NCBI GenBank assembly: GCA_046483505.1 | Contig: JAWODB010000221.1 | Location: 1-25,931 of the forward strand | Reading direction: 5' to 3' | DNA length: 25,931 nucleotides | DNA from: BS750m-G62 sp046483505 | GTDB taxonomy: Bacteria; Planctomycetota; Phycisphaerae; FEN-1346 | Part shown: piece after piece, positions 20,943 to 25,931 of the stretch | Layout of the letters: each line of letters begins with the position of its first letter | Numbering within the stretch: the first letter of the stretch is position 1 | Translations under genes and position numbers: made by a program | Notes under the pieces: model-generated | Databases searched by the model: none | What the model saw: the letters and a program-made list of their open reading frames with translations, nothing else | What the model was told of the DNA's origin: nothing

Positions 20943-21137
20943 ATGATTGACGACAAACTGCTCGATATCCTTGTCTGCCCGGCATGCCGGACGAAGGTCG
21001 TTCGCGAGGGCGACCGGCTCATCTGCCAGAACCCGTCGTGCGGGCTGCGGTATCCGATCCGCGACGACATCCCCGTCATGCTCGTCGAGGAGGCCGAAAA
21101 GCCCGGCGACGCCGAGCCCACCGGCGAGGCATCGTAA
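20943..21137 (+). CDS. Trm112-family small zinc protein (UPF0434-like)
   Basis: A 64-residue protein: MIDDKLLDILVCPACRTKVV, then LICQNPSCGLRYPIRDDIP and VMLVEEAE, closely matching the bacterial Trm112/UPF0434 (YcaR) pattern. Cys12, Cys15, Cys28 and Cys33 form a probable zinc site. In archaea and eukaryotes Trm112 activates methyltransferases; the bacterial role is unproven, though interaction with methyltransferases has been proposed. The start has GGGGAGG upstream. It is the first gene of a plus-strand run, with the metallophosphoesterase 40 bases downstream. Confidence 0.88.
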   Translation: MIDDKLLDILVCPACRTKVVREGDRLICQNPSCGLRYPIRDDIPVMLVEEAEKPGDAEPTGEAS

Positions 21138-21177
21138 CCAGCCGCCCTCTACCGGGCACGCGACGTTCGAGGAATCC

Positions 21178-21936
21178 ATGCCACCCGCCGTTGCCATCGT
21201 GTCGGATATCCACGCCAACCTCGAGGCGATGGACGCCGTTCTGGCCGACATCGACCGCCAGGGCGTCGAGAAGATCTATTGCCTCGGCGACGTGGTCGGG
21301 TACGGGCCGGACCCGGCGGCGTGCGTCGACCGCGTCATGGAGCGGTGCGAGTTCGTCATCATGGGCAACCATGACCACGCCGTCTTCATGGAGCCGATGG
21401 GGTTCAACACGCCGGCCGAGACGGCCATCTTCTGGTCCCGCCGCCGCCTCAGCGCCGAGGAAGATGAGCAGAAGCGGCGCCGCCGGTGGGAGTTCGTGGC
21501 CGGGATGCCGGCGTTTCGCGAGATGAACTCCGTCCTGTTCGTCCACGGGTCGCCCCAGCGGCCGATGCACGATTACCTCTTCCCGGACGAGGCGGAACTC
21601 AACATGCCGCACCTCGTGGGCGTGTTCGATTTGTTCAGCCAGGTCTGCTTCGTCGGGCACACGCACCTGCCCGGGGTGTTCACGGAGACGTACGAGTTCC
21701 TGAGCCCGGCCAAGGTCGGCGACCAGTACACGATCGGAAGCCGCAAGGCCATCGTGAACGTGGGCAGCGTGGGCCAGCCGCGCGACCTCGACCCGCGGGC
21801 GTGCTACGTCACGCTCTCCGGCCGCGACGTCCGCTGGCGCCGCGTGCCGTACGACCACAAGAAGACGATGGAAAAGATCCTGGCCACCGACGTTCTGGAC
21901 GAGTTCCTGGCGAACCGGCTGGCCGACGGGCGGTAG
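21178..21936 (+). CDS. Calcineurin-like metallophosphoesterase (YfcE/ApaH-like)
   Basis: A 252-residue cytoplasmic protein with the full metal-binding set: VSDIHANLEA (Asp10, His12), CLGDVVGYGPDP (Asp38), IMGNHDHA (Asn64, His65), LFVHGSP and FVGHTHLPG. GDVVGYGP and the SDIHAN opening are typical of the subgroup annotated as diadenosine tetraphosphatase-like or YfcE phosphodiesterases. The natural substrate is unknown. The start at 21178 has GAGGA upstream and gives the expected N-terminus. It lies between the Trm112-like gene and yidC, 60 bases before the latter. The gap contains a short hairpin CCCGGCG-TCCGG-CGCCGGG (21947-21965) that could attenuate transcription into yidC. Confidence 0.88.
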   Translation: MPPAVAIVSDIHANLEAMDAVLADIDRQGVEKIYCLGDVVGYGPDPAACVDRVMERCEFVIMGNHDHAVFMEPMGFNTPAETAIFWSRRRLSAEEDEQKRRRRWEFVAGMPAFREMNSVLFVHGSPQRPMHDYLFPDEAELNMPHLVGVFDLFSQVCFVGHTHLPGVFTETYEFLSPAKVGDQYTIGSRKAIVNVGSVGQPRDLDPRACYVTLSGRDVRWRRVPYDHKKTMEKILATDVLDEFLANRLADGR

Positions 21937-21996
21937 GTCACCCTGACCCGGCGTCCGGCGCCGGGACCCCTCTTCCCTTCCGCATCGGAGTTATCG

Positions 21997-24168
21997 TTGG
22001 ATAAAGAAACGGTCATCCGGATCGTGGTGGCGGCGGCGCTGATGGCGGCGATGTTCTACGCCTACCAGGCGTTCCTGAAGCCCGAGCCGTCCCCGCCCGG
22101 CGAGCGGCCGGATGCCCCCGCCGAATCGCCCGCCACGCCCGGCGAGGAGACGGCGGAGGGCACGGGGGAAAAGGAAGAGACGGGCGAGGCACCCCCCGCC
22201 GGCGCCGAGACCTACGACCTCGCCGCCGTCGGCGCCGCGGAAGCCGCCGCGCCCGTCGTGCTCGGCTCCGACCTGCCCATCAGCCGCTTCGACCTGGAGG
22301 CGGAAATCCATCCCACGGGGGCGGCGATGCGGCGGCTGACGCTCGCGCGCAAGAAGTTCTTCGAGACCGTCGCCGATCGCGACCTGCCGCCCGTTGAGCG
22401 CGAGCCCCTGCACCTGGTGGGTCCGGAGGCGGACGAACCGGCCATGGCCGTCGAGGAACTTCGTCTTCGCCTCGAAGGGCGCGAAGGATGGGGCAGGGCC
22501 GACCTGGCCGGCGTCCCGTGGCGGGTGAAGGACGCGGCGGACGATCGCGCCTCGGCCGTCTTCGAAGTGGACGTGCAGGACTCCGGCGGGGCGCCGCTGG
22601 CCACGGTCCGCCGGGCGTACACGCTCTTTCCGCGCAGCCCCGCCGGCGAGGACGGCGAGTCCGTCCCGCAGTACGAACTGCGGATGGCCGTCGAGATCGT
22701 CGCCCGCGACCCGCGCCTCGAGCAGGCGTACTACGTGCTGCACGGTCCGCCCGCCCTGCCGCGCGAGGGCCAGCGCCGCGACTACCGCGGGGCCGTCGTC
22801 GGCCGGTGGGCCGAGGGCCAGGTGGACGTCGAGCAGTACAAAGGCGAAATCGAGGGCGGGCCGCGCATCGGCCCGGAGATGGCCTGGTTGGGCCAGGAGG
22901 ACAAGTACTTTACGGTGGTGCTGATCCCGCTGGTGCCCGCCCCGGACGGGAGCCACGTGATTCCCACCTCGCCGCCGGCCTCGGGAACGTTCGCGGCCGG
23001 AGCGGAGGTGTCGGGCCGGACCGTGACCGAAGGCCGGTCGGAGGTGACCCTGCCGGTCGTCCGCCTGGAGTCGAAGGCCGTGGCACTGGAAGCGGACGAG
23101 CCGCTCCGCCACGAGTTCGTGGTCTTCGCCGGTCCGAAGGACCCCGATCACCTGGAGGCGTATTACCAGAAGATCGGCCTGGACAAACTGGTCGTGTGGA
23201 GCCAGTGCTGCTCGTTCTTCGCGCCCATCAGCCGGCTGCTGCTGGCGGTCGTCGAGGCGCTGCACTCGGTGGTACAGAACTGGGGCGTGGCCATCATCCT
23301 CTTGGTCATCCTGCTTCAGATCGTCCTGCTCCCGGTCACGAAGTGGAGCGCCAAGTCGATGGCCGAGATGCAGCGCCTCGGTCCCAAGATGCAGGAGATT
23401 CGCGAGAAGTACGCGAACGACCAGAAGAAACTCCAGGAGGAGATGGCCAAGATCGGCGGCTTCAAGGCGTTCGGCGGGTGCCTGCCGATGTTCGTCCAGA
23501 TGCCCATCTGGATCGGCCTCTACGGGGCGCTGCTGGTGGCGATCCAGTTGCGGCACTCGGCGTTTCTGCCGGCCGGCTGGATTCCGGCCGGGTCGCTGTT
23601 TCTTCAGGACCTCTCGGCGCCGGACGCGCTCATCCACTGGGCCGAGCCGCTGTACCTGCCGGGGAAGGACATCCCGCTGCTGGGGTGGGTGATCGGCGGC
23701 ATCGAGTCGATGCTCGGCGGGGCGGGGGGCATCACCAGTTTCAACATTCTGCCCATCGCCGTCGGCGTCCTGATGTACGTCCAGCAGAGACTGATGCCGA
23801 TGTCTTCCTCCGCCGCCTCCGCGAACCCCCAGATGCAGCAGCAGCAGAAGATGATGATGCGGATCATGCCCGTCTTCCTGGGCGTCGTGCTCTACAGCGC
23901 GCCGTCCGGGCTGTGCCTGTACATCACGACCTCCAGCCTGGTGCGGCTGGTGGAGAGCCGCTTCTTCCGCCACCGATGGATCGAGGCCGCCAAGGCCAAG
24001 GCCGAGCGGGCGGACGCGCCCGAACCGCCCGGCGAACCCGGCAAGGCGGCCGCCCGGCAGTCGCGCGTCGCCGGCCGCAAGAAGTCCATCGGCGAACGCG
24101 CCGAGGCCTGGATCCGCCGCAAGATGGACGAGGCCCAGAAACCGAACCGCGGCAAGGGCAAGAAGTAG
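21997..24168 (+). CDS. yidC: Membrane protein insertase YidC
   Basis: A 723-residue inner-membrane protein. Residues about 5-27 form the first membrane segment (VIRIVVAAALMAAMFYAYQAF). A Pro/Glu-rich linker follows (about 28-80), then a large periplasmic beta-sandwich (about 85-385). The conserved 60-kDa insertase domain (about 405-645) contains WGVAIILLVILLQIVLLPVT, KSMAEMQRLGPKMQEIREKY with the cytoplasmic coiled-coil, GGCLPMFVQMPIWIGLYGAL, and SAPSGLCLYITTSSLVRLVE. A basic tail (about 660-723) ends GKGKK and may contact the ribosome. It inserts and folds inner-membrane proteins, alone or with Sec. The start codon is TTG, supported by GGAG seven bases before it and MDKETVIR, a usual YidC opening. 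Length exceeds the ~550 of E. coli, mostly in the linker, periplasmic domain and tail. The usual rnpA/rpmH/jag/mnmE neighbours are absent. Confidence 0.93.
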   Translation: MDKETVIRIVVAAALMAAMFYAYQAFLKPEPSPPGERPDAPAESPATPGEETAEGTGEKEETGEAPPAGAETYDLAAVGAAEAAAPVVLGSDLPISRFDLEAEIHPTGAAMRRLTLARKKFFETVADRDLPPVEREPLHLVGPEADEPAMAVEELRLRLEGREGWGRADLAGVPWRVKDAADDRASAVFEVDVQDSGGAPLATVRRAYTLFPRSPAGEDGESVPQYELRMAVEIVARDPRLEQAYYVLHGPPALPREGQRRDYRGAVVGRWAEGQVDVEQYKGEIEGGPRIGPEMAWLGQEDKYFTVVLIPLVPAPDGSHVIPTSPPASGTFAAGAEVSGRTVTEGRSEVTLPVVRLESKAVALEADEPLRHEFVVFAGPKDPDHLEAYYQKIGLDKLVVWSQCCSFFAPISRLLLAVVEALHSVVQNWGVAIILLVILLQIVLLPVTKWSAKSMAEMQRLGPKMQEIREKYANDQKKLQEEMAKIGGFKAFGGCLPMFVQMPIWIGLYGALLVAIQLRHSAFLPAGWIPAGSLFLQDLSAPDALIHWAEPLYLPGKDIPLLGWVIGGIESMLGGAGGITSFNILPIAVGVLMYVQQRLMPMSSSAASANPQMQQQQKMMMRIMPVFLGVVLYSAPSGLCLYITTSSLVRLVESRFFRHRWIEAAKAKAERADAPEPPGEPGKAAARQSRVAGRKKSIGERAEAWIRRKMDEAQKPNRGKGKK

Positions 24169-24209
24169 ACACGGCGGCGACGGGCTGAGGCCCGTCGAGG
24201 AGAGCGCCA

Positions 24210-25679
24210 ATGTCGAGGAGTGACAGCCCCGAGTATCTGGCCGGGCTCCTGCATGAACTCTGCAACGTTGCGGGCGAGACGGAGTGGGTGGAGTTCAAAC
24301 GCAACAACGCCGACCCGCAGGAGATGGGCGAGTACATCTCGGCGCTCTCCAACTCTGCGGCCCTTTGCGGCAAGGCGAACGCGTACCTGGTCTGGGGTGT
24401 TGACAACGATACGCAGGAGATCGTGGGAACCACATTTCGGCCGTCCCGGGCGAAGAAGGGGGCGGAAGACCTCGAAAACTGGCTCACCCGGCTGCTAAAC
24501 CCGTCACCCCATTTCCGTTTCGTCGAATTCAAGTATGAGGGGATGCCGGTGTCGCTTCTGGAAATCCCCCGGGCGTGGCATCGGCCGGTCCAATTCCAGG
24601 GCCAGGAATACATCCGCGTGGGATCGTACAAGAAGAAACTCAAGGAGCACCCCGAGAAGGAGCGCGAACTCTGGCGGGTTTTCGACATGGTTCCTTTTGA
24701 ACAACAGGTGGCGGCCGAACGCCAGTCGGGATCGAATGTCCTGAGCCTGCTGGATTACCCGGCGTATTTCGCTCTGCTTGACGTTCCGTTGCCGGAGAAT
24801 CGGGAGCAGATTCTGGCGCGGCTTGCGGACGATCACATGATCGCGCCCCGCGAGCACGGGTGCTGGCATGTTCTGAATCTCGGGGCGATCCTCTTCGCGA
24901 AGAACCTCGCCCGGTTCCAGCATCTCGAACGCAAGTCCGTTCGTGTGATTGAGTACGAGGGGGAGGGGCGCATCCTGACCAAGCGGGAGTATCAGGCGCA
25001 TGTGGGATACGCGGCAGGGTTTGAGGGCCTCATTGGCTTCCTGAAGCCGCTGATGCCGGAGAATGAGGTGATCGGAGAGGCCCTGCGGAAGACCGTGCCG
25101 ATGTATCCGGAACCGGCGATTCGCGAACTGGTGGCCAATGCGATTATCCACCAGGACTTCACCATGACGGGGACGGGACCGATGATCGAACTGTTTTCGA
25201 ACAGACTGGAGATTACGAATCCCGGTGAGCCGCTGATGGACACACGGCGTTTCGTGGACACGCCACCGCAGTCGCGGAATGAATCGCTGGCGTCGTTCCT
25301 CAGGCGGATTGGTATCTGTGAGGAACGGGGCAGCGGTGTGGACAAGGTGGTGTTCGAGACGGAGTTCTACCAGTTGCCGGCACCCCTTTTTGAGGTGGTA
25401 GGAGGGCACACGCGGGCCGTCCTCTTTGCCCACAGATCCTTCAGGGAAATGGACAAAGCCGACCGGATTCGGGCTTGCTACCTGCATGCGTGCTTGCAAC
25501 ACGTTCAGCGCAAGCAGCTGACCAATACAACGCTTCGGGGTCGGTTCGGCGTCGACGAGAAAAACCGGGCTCAAGTGTCGCGGGTGATCAGCGATACGAT
25601 GGACGCGGGCCTGGTCAAGCCATACGATCCGGAAAGCGACTCAAGACGGCATGCAAGTTACGTTCCATACTGGGCTTAG
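24210..25679 (+). CDS. AlbA_2 domain / HATPase_c_4 putative regulator (RecG-like annotation)
   Basis: A 489-residue protein. The N-terminal AlbA_2 (Schlafen-like) domain, about 20-150, has ETEWVEFKRN, ISALSNSAALCGKANAYLVWGVD and VQFQGQEYIRVGSY. The middle part contains HVLNLGAILFAKN. The C-terminal ATPase-like domain (about 290-390) has PAIRELVANAIIHQDF, MIELFSNRLEITNPGEP and NESLASFLRRIGICEERGSGVDK, the standard HATPase_c_4 text. A winged-helix-like end follows. These proteins are usually labelled ATP-binding regulators or RecG-like; some occur in defence or mobile contexts. Base composition is visibly lower in GC than in yidC next door, with more mixed codon use, so recent horizontal gain is likely. 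The start has GAGGAG about six bases before the ATG. Confidence 0.85.
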   Translation: MSRSDSPEYLAGLLHELCNVAGETEWVEFKRNNADPQEMGEYISALSNSAALCGKANAYLVWGVDNDTQEIVGTTFRPSRAKKGAEDLENWLTRLLNPSPHFRFVEFKYEGMPVSLLEIPRAWHRPVQFQGQEYIRVGSYKKKLKEHPEKERELWRVFDMVPFEQQVAAERQSGSNVLSLLDYPAYFALLDVPLPENREQILARLADDHMIAPREHGCWHVLNLGAILFAKNLARFQHLERKSVRVIEYEGEGRILTKREYQAHVGYAAGFEGLIGFLKPLMPENEVIGEALRKTVPMYPEPAIRELVANAIIHQDFTMTGTGPMIELFSNRLEITNPGEPLMDTRRFVDTPPQSRNESLASFLRRIGICEERGSGVDKVVFETEFYQLPAPLFEVVGGHTRAVLFAHRSFREMDKADRIRACYLHACLQHVQRKQLTNTTLRGRFGVDEKNRAQVSRVISDTMDAGLVKPYDPESDSRRHASYVPYWA

Positions 25680-25799
25680 CCTCACGGGGCGGCCTATTTG
25701 CCTGCTATTTGACGCCGTTGCACGGGCCGCTGCTTTTTGTACATGATGTGGGGCAGGTGCCGCGGTGGGCCCAATATATAGTATGGGGGCGGCTGTCTC
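25680..25799. other. Short non-coding stretch of mixed composition
   Basis: GC-rich at first, with AT-rich islets (CCAATATATAGTATGG near 25771). Nothing coding was seen. The 9-mer TATTTGACG occurs twice, at about 25707 and at 25801, the second just after the composition break. Confidence 0.4.
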
Positions 25800-25803
25800 T
25801 TAT
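25793..25803 (+). other. 11-base match to the Tn5/Nextera mosaic end at a composition break
   Basis: CTGTCTCTTAT equals the first 11 bases of the 19-base mosaic end CTGTCTCTTATACACATCT used by Tn5-based library kits. It sits exactly where GC-rich DNA turns AT-rich. A natural chance match is possible, but the position favours a library or assembly artefact. Confidence 0.5.
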
Positions 25804-25931
25804 TTGACGATGGTTTTATCATATAAACGTCTGAGTACATTTGCATAGTTAAATTCTTCTTCATTTTTATTGAAGTAAATTTGCTCTAAATTCTCTTTAA
25901 AAAAGAAGTAAGTTTCTTCGAAATTTTCATC
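25800..25931 (-). CDS. C-terminal end of an AT-rich gene, unknown product (partial)
   Basis: From the right edge inward there are 43 open codons ending ...NYANVLRRLYDKTIVK then TAA. Codons are almost all AT-rich (AAA, GAA, TTT, TTA, AAT), and the peptide is rich in Glu, Asn, Phe and Tyr, as expected for a low-GC organism such as a member of Bacteroidota or Bacillota, not for the rest of this window. I do not recognise the family. The TAA lies inside the 11-base mosaic-end match, so the apparent stop may itself be artefactual. It is a real coding signal, but probably not from the same chromosome. Confidence 0.5.
   Translation of the reverse strand, partial: DENFEETYFFFKENLEQIYFNKNEEEFNYANVLRRLYDKTIVK

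Noticed and set aside
21947..21965. Terminator between the metallophosphoesterase and yidC
   Set aside because: The stem is 7 bp and has no T-tract; too weak to list separately.

Overview
The window is high-GC bacterial DNA (visually about two thirds G+C) except for the last ~130 bases, which are strongly AT-rich and probably foreign or chimeric. Gene content points to the Planctomycetota / PVC group, perhaps Phycisphaerae-like. The clues are Tat-signal oxidoreductase and isomerase proteins, three DUF1080 (3-keto-disaccharide hydrolase) domains, a ThuA protein, a PEP-CTERM surface protein, an exported BNR sialidase-like protein and a YidC with a large periplasmic domain. No rRNA or marker gene allows a firmer placement, and no tRNA or CRISPR array was seen.

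Layout. 1-5.7 kb: an exported aldo/keto reductase (-, cut by the window edge) diverges from an exported xylose-isomerase-like TIM-barrel protein (+). Next, on the minus strand, are ThuA, a 912-residue clan GH-A glycosidase with N-terminal carbohydrate-binding-like regions, and a small PGPGW membrane protein whose start overlaps the glycosidase stop. 6.0-8.7 kb: a 907-residue PEP-CTERM protein (-). 9.3-15.6 kb: a double DUF1080 protein (+), a BNR/sialidase-like protein (+), a soluble parvulin (-) and a large glycosidase-like lipoprotein (+). 15.6-16.95 kb: a non-coding, repeat-rich island with a short-repeat array and a broken REP-associated (IS200-like) transposase. 16.95-18.5 kb: a second DUF1080 protein (-) and a small membrane protein (-). 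18.6-24.2 kb: housekeeping genes, with a PLP-dependent trans-sulfuration enzyme and tsaB on minus, and a Trm112-like protein, a metallophosphoesterase and yidC on plus. 24.2-25.7 kb: an AlbA_2/ATPase-type regulator of lower GC. 25.8 kb to the end: the 3' end of an AT-rich gene (-).

How the genes fit together. The first 18 kb reads as a catabolic island for complex glycans: outer hydrolases (GH-A enzyme, glycosidase-like lipoprotein, sialidase-like protein) plus a set associated in other bacteria with oxidative, 3-keto-glycoside sugar breakdown (DUF1080, ThuA, isomerase-like TIM barrel, NAD(P)-type oxidoreductase). The shared pathway is inference.

The most notable non-genic signal is a family of 28-bp palindromes (arms GCGCGGCGGG / CCCGCCGCGC) in at least ten intergenic places. 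Two of them sit inside a ~130-bp MITE-like element with 18-bp terminal inverted repeats (10896-11025). Partial copies of that element lie at 4610-4710 and at 16415-16469, the latter abutting the dead transposase fragment. The right-hand end of the window shows an abrupt composition change at an 11-base match to the Tn5/Nextera mosaic end, which suggests a library or assembly chimera rather than biology.
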